Shown: positions 22,500 through 32,195, counted from the stretch's first letter. The stretch is 64,000 nt of DNA from Bacteroidales bacterium (GCA_016931575.1 JAFGEO010000045.1:103449-167448); one strand, 5' to 3'. A program made the numbers and translations. The notes: generated from the sequence alone by a model not told the origin.

Positions 22500-24884
22500 T
22501 TATCTGCCAAATCCTCCGCTCTTAGTATCACTTTCCACTTCACTCTTGCGGTCTGCTTTCTTGATGCTGCGCCCTTTGTTAAATTTGTAGGAATACATCA
22601 CCTGAATAAACCAGGAAGCATCAAAGGTTGAAGTGTTCTGCGAATAGATCACCGGGGTTTCGGTAATGGTTTTGTTGATGGTAACCTTGCTGGAGAATGG
22701 CAAAATATAAATGATCCCCCAGGAGTGGTTTTTAATATTCTGCTGCAAGCCGAAGCCATAGATCAAAGGATTGTATGAGAGTGTCTGGGCGGAATGGTTC
22801 ACACCCCCGTAGTTCATGAATGCAAAGACATTGATTTTTTCCTTAAACAGCGGTGCAAAAGCCTGAGCATTGATCCGGTACGAAAAATAATCCTGTTCCT
22901 GGATGGTGGTCAGCGAATCGCTGAAGGCATTGAAATGCCCCTTGTAAATCCGCCCGTTAATATTGAATGCCACGATGGTCGTATTGAGACCGATTCCCTG
23001 TTCATATCCTGTAAGCATGTTCTCGGGTGAGCTACGCATAGCAAAATTGCCGGTATTCTCTGAAACAACCAGGGTAGACCTGTTGGATATCTGGTTGGAA
23101 TAATACTCGTGATACAGGTAGGGCGCAAAATTGATCTTTTTGAAGTTCAGGGTGTAGGTCAGCTGCAGCCTGTCTTTATGCTCAGGATTCAGGTATGGGT
23201 TTCCCGAACTGAAGCTATAATCATTATTGAGCTTTTCGAAAGGGTTCAGGTTATAGACGTCCGGCCTGTTGATCCTGCGGTTATACGTAAATTTAAAGGT
23301 GTTCTTGGAATTCATCTTATACATAATATTCGCATTGGGCAGAATGCTTGTATAATGAGGTGAATACTCATCGTTTATATCGATCTGGCTGTTTTCAATC
23401 CGGACGGTACCCTGGAGGGACAGCTTCTTAAGGTTCCAGAAATAACTGACATAGGCGGAGTTCCTGAGTTCAGCATAGTTGTAAAGGTTGCTCTGCGCAT
23501 TATTCGTACTTACAAAATTATAATTCATATTCTGAACGTAAAACTCATACCCGGCCTCTAACCTCATGGATACCCCGATAGGTTGTACATAATCTATCCG
23601 GCTGCTGAAATAGTTACGGTCGTTTACCGTCATCTCTGAGCTTCCGCTTGAATCCAGAACAACTGACTCATTAAAGGGATATAAGGTACGTGAAAACGAA
23701 TTATCATCCGATGAGTTAAAAAAGTAGTAGTTCGACTCGAGGATCAGTTCCTGGATAGGTTTTTTAAATTTCTTACGGTAGAACAATGAAATATTGTTCT
23801 CACCGCTGCTGGTACGGATATTGCTCTCGCTAATCTGGGTGTTCACCAGCTGATCATCCACCGTAATATCCCCCGTATTCACCAGGTTGTTGATCATTGT
23901 GAAAGGCCGGTAACTATAGTTTAAACTCAGGCTGTTGCGATCATCAATGTAATAGTCGAAACCACTGTTTATCCCGGTTCCAACCACGCTGAAATCACCT
24001 GTCCCTGTGATATCGAGGATAGAATCAACTACAGGGTCCACAGGCATGGTAATCCGGTTATACGATATGGTTGTATTATTGAGCGATTGCCTGAAGGTAT
24101 AGGCGGAAACATAAAAGGTGATCTTCTCCCTTCCGTAATCCAGACTGGCCATCGCAGCCAGGGTGGGTTTTCCTATGGGCTTCAGCTGAGCCCCGACATA
24201 CCCGTTAATACCAACACGGGCCTCCTTCTTGAGGATTACATTGATTACCCCTTCAATATCCCCTGAATACCTTCCGGAAGGATTATGGATGATCTCAACC
24301 GATTCGATGTCCCCGGGAAGGATCCGGGCCAGGAATTCCTTGTCGCGCTGTTTGCCATCCACCTGGATGATAAAATTGCTCTTTCCGTCAAGGGTTACAT
24401 TATTATTGAAATCAACCTGCACGGAAGGGATCTTTTTCAACACGTCATAGCCATTCGTAGAGGTCTTTTCAATTTCAGGAAGTATCTCATACACCGTGCG
24501 GTCTACAAGCTCTTTGGCCCTTATCAGGTCGCCGGTGACCACCACTTCCTCCAGCTCTTCTGTAGCTTCCTGTAGCAGAATGGTATCTGCTGTACATACC
24601 TTTTCCCCTTCTTTCATCTCAACGGCTGTGCCGCCGGGCCGGTACCCAATGAAAGAGGCTTTTACATAATAGTTACCAGGCTTAATTCCTTCAACAGAGT
24701 ACTGGCCATCGGTATAGGTGATTACACCTTTGACCATGACCGAATCAGGCAAATTGAGCACCAGAACATTGGCAAATTCCACCGGGTTCATGTCCGGGGT
24801 TGAATAGACAAATCCTTTCAGGGTTTGTGCCTGGAGAGTGCCTATGTACAGAATACATAAAATGGCAATACTTACTTTTTTCAT
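22500..24884 (-). CDS. TonB-dependent receptor-like outer-membrane beta-barrel protein
   Basis: 794 residues. A signal peptide (about 1-20) is followed by a carboxypeptidase-regulatory-like domain (about 21-100: GFVYSTPDMNPVEFANVLVL), a plug-like domain (about 110-215: DRTVYEILPEIEKTSTNGYDV, GRYSGDIEGVINVILKKEA) and an outer-membrane barrel rich in aromatic beta-strands to residue ~780. The architecture is that of the outer-membrane beta-barrel family with an SusC-like plug, used for TonB-linked uptake, although no SusD partner is adjacent. The C-terminal 15 residues are polar (KADRKSEVESDTKSGGFGR). A promoter-like site lies upstream and a strong terminator downstream. Confidence 0.88.
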   Translation of the reverse strand: MKKVSIAILCILYIGTLQAQTLKGFVYSTPDMNPVEFANVLVLNLPDSVMVKGVITYTDGQYSVEGIKPGNYYVKASFIGYRPGGTAVEMKEGEKVCTADTILLQEATEELEEVVVTGDLIRAKELVDRTVYEILPEIEKTSTNGYDVLKKIPSVQVDFNNNVTLDGKSNFIIQVDGKQRDKEFLARILPGDIESVEIIHNPSGRYSGDIEGVINVILKKEARVGINGYVGAQLKPIGKPTLAAMASLDYGREKITFYVSAYTFRQSLNNTTISYNRITMPVDPVVDSILDITGTGDFSVVGTGINSGFDYYIDDRNSLSLNYSYRPFTMINNLVNTGDITVDDQLVNTQISESNIRTSSGENNISLFYRKKFKKPIQELILESNYYFFNSSDDNSFSRTLYPFNESVVLDSSGSSEMTVNDRNYFSSRIDYVQPIGVSMRLEAGYEFYVQNMNYNFVSTNNAQSNLYNYAELRNSAYVSYFWNLKKLSLQGTVRIENSQIDINDEYSPHYTSILPNANIMYKMNSKNTFKFTYNRRINRPDVYNLNPFEKLNNDYSFSSGNPYLNPEHKDRLQLTYTLNFKKINFAPYLYHEYYSNQISNRSTLVVSENTGNFAMRSSPENMLTGYEQGIGLNTTIVAFNINGRIYKGHFNAFSDSLTTIQEQDYFSYRINAQAFAPLFKEKINVFAFMNYGGVNHSAQTLSYNPLIYGFGLQQNIKNHSWGIIYILPFSSKVTINKTITETPVIYSQNTSTFDASWFIQVMYSYKFNKGRSIKKADRKSEVESDTKSGGFGR

Positions 24885-24903
24885 TTTCTTGGTTTTGGTA
24901 ATA

Positions 24904-24934
24904 CTAACTTAAAAAAGCCTGATTTACAGACAAA
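24904..24934 (-). promoter_or_regulatory. Promoter for the beta-barrel receptor gene
   Basis: Minus-strand TTTG (24934-24931), a 19-base spacer, then TAAGTTAG (24911-24904), seven of eight matches to TAnnTTTG, 19 bases before the start codon. Confidence 0.5.
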
Positions 24935-25003
24935 ATCTGATCCTGCACATCATCCTTAAAAAGTGAGATGCAACAGGACAAGTGAGGGTATGTAAATCAC
25001 TGG

Positions 25004-25930
25004 TTAGGGAATGGCGATGAATTCACTCTCAGAATTGATCTGAATCGGTATCTGCATGCTGCCACCCGGGGCACTCAAACTTAACTCACCTTTCATCTGT
25101 TGCCTGGCTGTACCGCTCACGATCCATCCTGTCCCGGTATCAACGTTGAGTGTCGATTTTCCCAGTCCGCTGATATCAGGTGTGATCTTCATCCCGTTTG
25201 TTTCCATGGGTACGGGTTTGGATTCGATCACAATATCGCTGGATAGAACGGCAACTCCCTTTTCAATATCCTGCAGCTTAAACGTAGTAGTGGTGCCCAT
25301 CGTCATTCCACCGCTGGACAGGTCCATCAGGATATCCCAGGTTTCTCCGGTTTTAACTTCCCTGCCAGGCAGGTAAACGGTGACACTTTCGATCATGCCT
25401 TTTAGCGCACTTTCTTCAACCAGCATTTTTGCCCGTTCCTGGATGCCCGCTGCCATTGGCCCTTTGAGGGAATCAATGCCCTGCAGGATCCCGGACTGCA
25501 TTGCAGCGAGGTTCATGAATTTCACTACCCTGCCGGTATTGGTCATTTCCACTAAAAAAGTACTGTTACTCATCCGGTTCATAATGCAGGTCATGATCTC
25601 ACCTGCATCAGAGGAATTAATATCCCCGGGATTTGAGGAATTCACCTCCATAGGAGGCATACTGACCAGGGTGATAATGGTGTCGAAACGAACCTCGGCA
25701 ATCATCTCTCCTTCAAGGATTTTCAGGGGTTTCAGTGAAAAAACAACGGTATTGCTGGTCTCAATGTTTTGTTCGTTCCCCTGAACAGTCTGTACCATAC
25801 TCTGTATGGCAATATTTTTTACCCGGTAGACCTTGTTCAACTCCAGGTTATACTTAAGATCAGCTTTATTTTGCGCCAGAGCGGTAACAGAAATAATGAT
25901 GGCAAGAAGCAATGTGTAGAGTGTTTTCAT
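25004..25930 (-). CDS. DUF6263-like exported protein
   Basis: 308 residues with a signal peptide (MKTLYTLLLAIIISVTALAQ). The mature protein is beta-rich and contains ITLVSMPPMEVNSS, a helix with KMLVEESALKGMIESV and the segment YLPGREVKTGETW, then GMTMGTTTTFKLQDIEKGVAVLSS. The composition and layout fit the DUF6263 family of Bacteroidota periplasmic or surface proteins, from memory. No enzyme motif. It is upstream of the beta-barrel receptor gene on the same strand with a 120-base gap. Confidence 0.65.
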   Translation of the reverse strand: MKTLYTLLLAIIISVTALAQNKADLKYNLELNKVYRVKNIAIQSMVQTVQGNEQNIETSNTVVFSLKPLKILEGEMIAEVRFDTIITLVSMPPMEVNSSNPGDINSSDAGEIMTCIMNRMSNSTFLVEMTNTGRVVKFMNLAAMQSGILQGIDSLKGPMAAGIQERAKMLVEESALKGMIESVTVYLPGREVKTGETWDILMDLSSGGMTMGTTTTFKLQDIEKGVAVLSSDIVIESKPVPMETNGMKITPDISGLGKSTLNVDTGTGWIVSGTARQQMKGELSLSAPGGSMQIPIQINSESEFIAIP

Positions 25931-26172
25931 AACTATAGTTTTAAGAGGTTATTTGGTTTACAAGGCAAGAGCCTGATTTTCAAAGCGACTAAAGTAATAA
26001 TATTTGACGAATTCTTTCGCAGTATTTTACTATAAGATTTTATAGGATCGGAATGACATAACCGTGAGTAAATCAGAGTATAAAACAATACTTCAGGGAC
26101 GCAAAACAATTCATCCGGAATCTGGAAATGAAACCTCATGCGCACTTTAGGGAGGACCGAATCGAAGTCTGA

Positions 26173-26373
26173 AAGATAAAGGCTGATGTTACCCTGCCCG
26201 GCATCATACTAAATGAAGTGAACCAAAGGCTTCACCAGATCATGGGATTGATCCATAACGCCTGCAAACGATATGGCGAACAGCCTGAGGATTATTTCGA
26301 CTATGTAAAAGGCACCAATATAACCGGATTCCTGAAAGTGGCCAATGCAACCGTGGACCAGGAGGTGGTATAA
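26173..26373 (+). pseudogene. Remnant of a second gdhA (3' end only)
   Basis: Open from just after a TGA (26170-26172) to TAA at 26371-26373, with no start codon. The translation NEVNQRLHQIMGLIHNAC, then GFLKVANATVDQEVV, closely matches the intact gdhA C-terminus (EEVDLRLHQIMESIHASC, GFLKVANAMVDQGVI). It is about 66 codons of a gene of 445. The rest is gone or unrecognisable. The frame is intact over this region, so the loss may be recent or the piece may be a duplicated fragment. Confidence 0.75.
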
Positions 26374-26559
26374 ACAAACCCGGGAAACCCTGAATGTTTA
26401 AGATCATCTGATTTCACCTGATAGTCCGGTTCTGAAAAATGCCTGCCAAAAACAAAGGCTACGATCATGCCTGCCCGAAATAAAAACTTTGCAGCAGCCT
26501 GCTTTGATACTTTTTTCATTCCTTTATAGTTATATTTAATAAAAATAAACCTCTCATCC

Positions 26560-27429
26560 GTGAAGAACATACTCCTTTTCCTTAGCCTGATCCTGTGTGC
26601 CAACAGTGTATCCTCACAAAGCATTGAATTCAGGGACGCCCTCAACAGAAAACTGATCACTGCCGACCTCGAAGGAAACAGCAACAGTCCGCATTTCCTG
26701 GAACCTTTGCAGGCACGGATTACCAACGTTTCATCTTCCAGCCTTCAACTGCATATCAGGCCCGGATACATTTTTGAATGCCAGGATACTACAGTGCAGG
26801 ACCTGATCATTACCGAGGATGTGATGATCACCCTGAAACAGGGTGAATCCGTTGACAGGGTATTGAAATCCATGTGCATTGAACAACATAACAGTGCCCC
26901 GGGAAATGGGGCAGTCTTTAAATTTTCAAAAATTGCCGGGGGCTCCCTGCTGAAACTGGCTGAATACATCAACGAGAAAAAATACCATAACTCAATGGCT
27001 CAGAGTGCCATCTGGTGTTTGACAGACGGGAGTCCCGTAAGCTATATCACAGGGTTTGACCGGAAGATTGCCCAGGATCTCCGGGAGTTCACCTGCGCCC
27101 TTCTGGGTATACCGGTGCCTGAATGGGATGAGTACGACTATAAAACCAATTACAATTCCACCAACTATTCCATTGAGATCAAAGGGACCATGACCTTCGA
27201 CCTGATGAAACCCACCCATATCATCATTGGCCTTTTTAATGAAGAAGGCATCCTGGTCAGGGAATTGTACAACATTAATAAACTGGCCCAGGGATCGTAC
27301 CGGAAGACCTATTCCTTCGATGCAACCGTCTATACCGATGCAATCTATTATATCCAGCTGGTGGAAGACGGGGTAATCACCCTGAAATCGACGGTGGACC
27401 TGTCACCATTACGGGAAAAGATGCAATAG
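26560..27429 (+). CDS. Exported protein of unknown function (GTG start)
   Basis: 289 residues from a GTG. A signal peptide (about 1-19, ending NSVSSQ) is followed by a beta domain, a helical middle with IWCLTDGSPVSYITGFDRKI and a C-terminal segment that looks like an Ig-like/FlgD-type beta domain (HIIIGLFNEEGILVRELYNINKLAQG). No family assigned. It converges with thrH 43 bases downstream. It stands alone on its strand. Confidence 0.6.
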   Translation: MKNILLFLSLILCANSVSSQSIEFRDALNRKLITADLEGNSNSPHFLEPLQARITNVSSSSLQLHIRPGYIFECQDTTVQDLIITEDVMITLKQGESVDRVLKSMCIEQHNSAPGNGAVFKFSKIAGGSLLKLAEYINEKKYHNSMAQSAIWCLTDGSPVSYITGFDRKIAQDLREFTCALLGIPVPEWDEYDYKTNYNSTNYSIEIKGTMTFDLMKPTHIIIGLFNEEGILVRELYNINKLAQGSYRKTYSFDATVYTDAIYYIQLVEDGVITLKSTVDLSPLREKMQ

Positions 27430-27451
27430 AGACACACTATAGTGCGTCTCT
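27428..27451. terminator. Weak convergent hairpin
   Basis: AGAGAC-A-CACT / AGTG-C-GTCTCT around AT; overlaps the stop of the plus-strand gene and lies 21 bases from the thrH stop. No T-run, so weak. Confidence 0.3.
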
Positions 27452-27472
27452 GCGCATGTGCATTTGTCCGCC

Positions 27473-28072
27473 CTAGAAATACTTCAGCAGCATTTCCTTC
27501 ATGCCGGCATAATCGTTGACCACCGGCAACTGCGGGTAATCATCGGTCACATTTTGCGGCGGGCGGTAGAGGAAGGCCTTATCCGCTTCCAGGAGCATGC
27601 TGATATCGTTGTAGGAATCCCCGAAGGCAACAACTTCATAATTCAGGGATTTAAGCGCTTTGACCACCTGCCGTTTGGGATCCTTCTGACGAAGTTTGTA
27701 GCCAATGATCCTGTTGTCCTCATCCACCTCAAGGCTATGACAGAACAAGGTTGGATAATCCAGCTGCCGCATCAGGGGGTCGGCAAACTCGGTGAAGGTG
27801 TCGGACACTACGATCAGACTGGTGAGCGATTGGATCCATTTGATCATTTCCAGCGCCCCGTCAAGAGGTTCCAGGGTGCCGATCACATCCTGAATATCCT
27901 TTAGGGTGAGCTTATGCTCATCGAGGATCTTCAACCTGTATTGCATCAGCTCGTCATAATTCTTAATATCCCGGGTGGTGAGTTTCAGTGCATCGATACC
28001 TGTCTTTTTCGCAACGTTGACCCATACTTCAGGTACCCATACCCCTTCAAGATCGCAACATACAACATTCAT
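27473..28072 (-). CDS. thrH: ThrH: bifunctional phosphoserine phosphatase/homoserine phosphotransferase
   Basis: 199-residue HAD-superfamily protein. Motif I is CCDLEGVWVPEVW (the DxxGV form typical of ThrH), motif II LIVVSDTFTEF, and the C-terminal acidic motif is AFGDSYNDISMLLEADKAF. ThrH transfers phosphate from phosphoserine to homoserine, giving O-phosphohomoserine, the substrate of threonine synthase. The gene is 15 bases downstream of thrC on the same strand, which fits that role directly. Length is normal. Confidence 0.93.
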   Translation of the reverse strand: MNVVCCDLEGVWVPEVWVNVAKKTGIDALKLTTRDIKNYDELMQYRLKILDEHKLTLKDIQDVIGTLEPLDGALEMIKWIQSLTSLIVVSDTFTEFADPLMRQLDYPTLFCHSLEVDEDNRIIGYKLRQKDPKRQVVKALKSLNYEVVAFGDSYNDISMLLEADKAFLYRPPQNVTDDYPQLPVVNDYAGMKEMLLKYF

Positions 28073-28087
28073 ACTCTGAGAAATTAA

Positions 28088-29455
28088 TTAATAGTTTTCT
28101 TTTAGAAAGTGTTTAAACGCGGGATAATCGTTACGAATAGCTATAAACTGCTCTTCCTTGTCTTCAAGCCCTTTAAGGCTTTCCGGAAGCTCCGGCTCGA
28201 TCTGCAGGATATCGTGGATCTCCTTCGGGAATTTCGCAGGATGTGCGGTCTCCAGACATACTGCAACCTGGTCAGCCCTGCGATCTTCCGGGTGCATGTT
28301 AAAGTAGTGACGCAATCCCGTCCACCCTACCGAGCCATGTGGTTCCAGCAGAATATCGTGCCGCTCCTTCACCTTCTTCAGGGTTTCCAGCGTCTCCTGG
28401 TCGGAAATGCTGATGGTAAACATTTCTTCCTTCATTTTATCCATATCCGGGACTTTTATCACTTCCCCATGCTCGTTCATCACCCCGCCAAAAAGTGCAA
28501 CCACGCGGGCCATATTACTTGGGTGCCCGACATTCATAGCCGAAGAAATGCAATTCAGAGAAGGAACGATGGTTTTATAATTCCCGGTTTTAAAGTACTC
28601 CGGAACCTCATCGTTCTCATTGGTGGCAACAACGAATTTCTTCACGGGAAGCCCCATTTTGGAAGCGATCAGCCCCCCCATCAGGTCTCCGAAATTTCCG
28701 GAGGGAACCGAAAAAATGATCTCCTCATCTCTGGTGATATCACACAGCCGTGAGTACGCATAAATATAATACATGCTCTGGGGGATCAGGCGGCCGATAT
28801 TGATCGAGTTCGCCGAAGACAGGTTCAGGTAGTCCAGTTCGCTGTCGTTGAAAGCCTGCTTAACCAGTGCCTGGCAATCATCGAACTTTCCGTCGAGGGC
28901 CAGGATCTGTACATTCTTCTGAAGGGTGGTCATCTGTTTCCTTTGTCGGTCAGTGACTTCCGTTTTAGGGTACAGAATGACTACATGAATGTTATCCAGT
29001 CCATAAAAGGCATTGGCAATTGCCGATCCGGTATCCCCCGAAGTGGCGGTCAGAATCAGCATGTTCCGGTTTTCCTGTTTCAGGAAATATTGCATCAGGC
29101 GCCCCATCATGCGTGCGGCAAAATCTTTGAAGGAAGCGGTAGGCCCCTGATCCAGCCGCATGACATAGTTCTTCTCATAAACCTTCTCCAGGGGCACGGG
29201 GTAGTTGTACGCATCTTTCACCAGGGCAAGTAATTCTTCATCCGGTATGAGATCATGAAGGAATTTTTTGGCGACATCAAAGGCTATTTCATAGTATTCT
29301 TTCGTGCTTAAGGCGGCGATCTCCTCCCTCGTAAACTGTGGGATGGACTCCGGCATATACAAGCCCCCATCCGGCGCGAGACCCTTTAACAGGGCATTCC
29401 GGAAAGAGACTTTTCCTGCTTTTTTATTCGTAGAATAGTACAGTATCTGCGACAT
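28088..29455 (-). CDS. thrC: Threonine synthase
   Basis: 455 residues, PLP-dependent; converts O-phosphohomoserine to threonine. Start MSQILYYSTNKKAGKVSF is preferred over an upstream ATG that adds nine residues. The PLP lysine lies in QGPTASFKDFAARMMG, and TATSGDTGSAIANAF is the phosphate-binding loop region. The C-terminal part has EPHGSVGWTGLRHYF. The fungal/bacterial long-form ThrC layout is normal. A perfect -7 element (CAAAGGTA on the plus strand, 29494-29501) lies upstream. thrH follows. Confidence 0.95.
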   Translation of the reverse strand: MSQILYYSTNKKAGKVSFRNALLKGLAPDGGLYMPESIPQFTREEIAALSTKEYYEIAFDVAKKFLHDLIPDEELLALVKDAYNYPVPLEKVYEKNYVMRLDQGPTASFKDFAARMMGRLMQYFLKQENRNMLILTATSGDTGSAIANAFYGLDNIHVVILYPKTEVTDRQRKQMTTLQKNVQILALDGKFDDCQALVKQAFNDSELDYLNLSSANSINIGRLIPQSMYYIYAYSRLCDITRDEEIIFSVPSGNFGDLMGGLIASKMGLPVKKFVVATNENDEVPEYFKTGNYKTIVPSLNCISSAMNVGHPSNMARVVALFGGVMNEHGEVIKVPDMDKMKEEMFTISISDQETLETLKKVKERHDILLEPHGSVGWTGLRHYFNMHPEDRRADQVAVCLETAHPAKFPKEIHDILQIEPELPESLKGLEDKEEQFIAIRNDYPAFKHFLKENY

Positions 29456-29493
29456 GATTTCAATTTTCGTAAAAATCCTCAATTTTTGCAGGG

Positions 29494-29501
29494 CAAAGGT
29501 A
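29494..29501 (-). promoter_or_regulatory. -7 element for thrC-thrH
   Basis: Minus-strand TACCTTTG is a perfect match to TAnnTTTG, 38 bases before the thrC start. The -33 element is not clear. Confidence 0.4.
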
Positions 29502-30138
29502 CAGAAATCATTGGTATTTTAAAGGGAAAAGTCATACCTGAGTAGTGCCAGGTTTCAAGTCTAAAAATGCCGGTTGTTCATGCTCCACGGAGCAAAAACA
29601 ATCAGGCTGCAGCCCGTCATACCGATCGCCCGGGGATATGTGACCTTCCATGAACAGAGTTGACTGGTTTTAATTGATTATACAACTATTTCTGCGTGAA
29701 CCACGAAGCCAAAAACAACTTTGTTTTTGAATTTTGGCTTTCATTTCACTGACTTTTTGTCGTTTGCCTGTATCAGGGATGTACAACCTAAGCCCTGCCA
29801 AAAAAATCAGTTTCCTATCGAATATGAGCCTGAATTTTTTCAATAGGGAAAATTTCAGGGGGTGACGGAGAAATTCAGCTGAGCAGTATACCACCCTCGT
29901 GGCGATCAGCACCTCACGGATCGCGGTATTTATTCCGGGGGACCAGCCGGATTCGGGAGGGAATTGGCGAGGTTGTCCTGATGTTTCCCAGGAACAATCC
30001 CCCCGAAAAGTCGGGACAGGCTCTGGGAAGGCGTGTCTCTGTGCAGGGATTGAATATCTTATTAAAGCACTGAAAGAATGTGGTTTGCATTTACTCCCAC
30101 TTAACTGGCACATTTTAAGGCTTTTTAGCCATTCAAAA
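29502..30138. other. Long spacer with no supported gene
   Basis: This stretch of about 640 bases upstream of the 30296 gene holds only frames with poor composition in both directions; a 147-codon minus-strand frame (29670-30113) has no recognisable domain and an Arg/Ser/Pro-rich composition typical of chance frames. No tRNA-like or rRNA-like sequence seen. Confidence 0.5.
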
Positions 30139-30191
30139 ATAGCATGCTTTAAAAATATGGTGGTAGCCTCACTGATATTTAAACATGCTAT
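30139..30191. repeat. Long imperfect stem-loop upstream of an AT-rich gene
   Basis: ATAGCATG (30139-30146) pairs with CATGCTAT (30184-30191), and AAATAT (30153-30158) with ATATTT (30175-30180), so nearly 17 bases can pair with two single-base bulges around a 16-base loop. It sits about 105 bases before the start of the AT-rich gene. Confidence 0.45.
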
Positions 30192-30295
30192 ATGTCCTTA
30201 AACCCGGAATTATGCATACCTTTATTTTGTTGAAACGGGTTCTTAAACTACTTGTCCCGCCCTTTAGCCGGAAGACTCACGTAGTGCCCAACAGT

Positions 30296-31087
30296 ATGAA
30301 AGCCCTGCTACACATATTGATCCTCGTCTTAATGACAAGTACCTACTCAAAAGCTTGCCAGTCATTTGATTTAGGAATAATGGGTACATCCTGCAGAGCA
30401 GATGCAGTTGTGGAAATAGAAATATTAAGTGCCAAAGATTCATCTGATTGGAAATTATATCCCAATGGATATAATCATCAGGAAATATATCGTTTGGTGA
30501 TAGAATGCAAAATAATTCAGAGTAATTGCACTAAACTTAAAGATTCGGTTCAGTTGATATTCAGCCTTAATAGTGCTGATTATTATGATTCATTGGGTAA
30601 TTACACAATGAGCATTTGTGGCAATATGATGCACACAGGAAATGAATTCAACCTTCAAAAAGGCGATAAATATGTAGTTTTTATTAAGAATTACCTATCC
30701 CCTGATGAAGGAAAAAAGGAATGGTGGCTTTTGCGTGCTGAAAAAATGGATTATACCGAGGCTTTAACATACTATCAGGTTTCAAGGATGATTAATAACT
30801 ATCTTCAAATAAAATCCTCAAAACAAATTGATAGAGATTTCTTACAAAAAAATAAGATTTTTTACTCAGTAGAGGAGAGTCAGGATGGTGATGTTGAAGC
30901 TGTTATTTTTTACAACCCTTATTCTTTAAAATTCGCATTGATTAAAAAAGGAAAGATTTTTGAATCTGAACCAATAAGCTTTGACTATTTAGTTGAATCG
31001 TTTAAAAGTGATGAAAAGTATTTTATGATAAGGGATGTGGATAATTGGATTAAATTGAATAGAAAAAATTTGCATAAAAAGGAATAA
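30296..31087 (+). CDS. AT-rich exported protein of unknown function
   Basis: 264 residues starting MKALLHILILVLMTSTYS, chosen because a signal peptide then begins immediately; a longer reading from 30185 adds 37 residues that look unlike a signal. After Cys (YSKACQ) the protein is charged and AT-codon-rich, with KDSSDWKLYPNG, ISFDYLVESFKSDEKYFM and a C-terminal IKLNRKNLHKKE. No family recognised. The base composition is clearly lower in GC than the genes around it, suggesting acquisition from elsewhere. Lone gene in a gene-poor stretch. Confidence 0.6.
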   Translation: MKALLHILILVLMTSTYSKACQSFDLGIMGTSCRADAVVEIEILSAKDSSDWKLYPNGYNHQEIYRLVIECKIIQSNCTKLKDSVQLIFSLNSADYYDSLGNYTMSICGNMMHTGNEFNLQKGDKYVVFIKNYLSPDEGKKEWWLLRAEKMDYTEALTYYQVSRMINNYLQIKSSKQIDRDFLQKNKIFYSVEESQDGDVEAVIFYNPYSLKFALIKKGKIFESEPISFDYLVESFKSDEKYFMIRDVDNWIKLNRKNLHKKE

Positions 31088-31342
31088 CGCCTCAAAAAAC
31101 TCCGACAGATTCCAATGAGGTTGGAGAAATATCCTGAATTTCCCGGAATAGGTTGTACAGACTATGAATCACTCCATGTTTAGCCGGCTGATCTCAGAAT
31201 ATAGCGATGGCCAGCATGCTCCGAAACAAGAATGTGGAAGGCCGAATGCTTACTAACCATCTCCCGGAATTAGCCCGGATCAACTGATAAACATACTTCA
31301 TCGGGAGGAATTCCGTTCTTATCCTATCAAAAGGATTTGTTC

Positions 31343-32155
31343 ATGATGAAGATACGACTCTCTTTTCTCCTGGCACTATTAAGTACACTTGCCTTCCCGA
31401 TTGCCGGCCAAAAGGGCTTCTACGCAGGGACTGAATTTGCCAATAAACGGGATTACTACAGTTTTGTCAATAGCGCAGGGAGCTCGGCAGACCACGGAAT
31501 TCTTACCAACCTGTATGGCGGGTATGTTGGCTACCAGCACAGCCGGCTTTCTTTTGAAACCGGGCTTTACCAGTTCACGTCCATGGTCCCGGAAATCACC
31601 TACGATGCAGAAAATGACAGGCCCTTCTTCGGTAAAGCAGCTCATCGTACCGATGCCAACAACACCCAGGTAATCCCCTTGCGCTTCGGCTACGATTTCC
31701 CCTTTCGGAAAAAGGGTTTCTACCTGAACTCCTTCATTGGCCTGATGGTGATCTATAACGACATCGAAACCAATTCCCGCGTGGTTAACTGGATCAGGGA
31801 GGAGGAGGATGGAAATACCAGCACAGGATATGTGACGGAGGGTGACAGCATCATCCCCTTTCCCACCGGGGCAATGTTTTCATATGGCACCGGATATGCC
31901 ACCGACAGGTTCAATTTGGGCTATCAGGCCGGCATTAGCGCAGGCTATCGCATTAAAGACCGCATTGATATCTACATCAGGCTCTCTGCCCTGGGTAGTT
32001 TCAACCTGCTGTATTTCGAAAATGTGCAGTATAACTACCATGATGAGCTCATCTCCGGAACTACCGGCTTTCATGGCAATTCTACAGCCTTGCACCTGGG
32101 ACTGCGATTTTATCTTCGGAAGGAAAAACAGCTTATCTATGGAAAACCCGTCTAA
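31343..32155 (+). CDS. Outer-membrane beta-barrel protein
   Basis: 270 residues from the second Met (MKIRLSFLLALLSTLAFP), giving a clean signal peptide. The mature protein has alternating hydrophobic/polar beta-strands with aromatic ends (GFYAGTEFANKRDYYSF, VIPLRFGYDFPFRKKGFYLN, YRIKDRIDIYIRLSALGSF, LHLGLRFYLRKE). This is the pattern of a small porin-like OmpW/OprF-type barrel. Ends with a terminator shared with fabD. Confidence 0.75.
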   Translation: MMKIRLSFLLALLSTLAFPIAGQKGFYAGTEFANKRDYYSFVNSAGSSADHGILTNLYGGYVGYQHSRLSFETGLYQFTSMVPEITYDAENDRPFFGKAAHRTDANNTQVIPLRFGYDFPFRKKGFYLNSFIGLMVIYNDIETNSRVVNWIREEEDGNTSTGYVTEGDSIIPFPTGAMFSYGTGYATDRFNLGYQAGISAGYRIKDRIDIYIRLSALGSFNLLYFENVQYNYHDELISGTTGFHGNSTALHLGLRFYLRKEKQLIYGKPV

Positions 32156-32195
32156 GGCTTTCCTGTAAGTGCGGTATCATGCTCCGCCATGCGAT

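Noticed and set aside
26301..26726. 141-codon minus-strand frame overlapping the gdhA remnant
   Set aside because: It is antisense to the gdhA remnant and to the signal-peptide region of the 26560 gene; no domain seen.
29670..30113. 147-codon minus-strand frame in a spacer
   Set aside because: Composition is rich in Arg, Ser and Pro, no domain or signal is visible, and it has no promoter or neighbour support.
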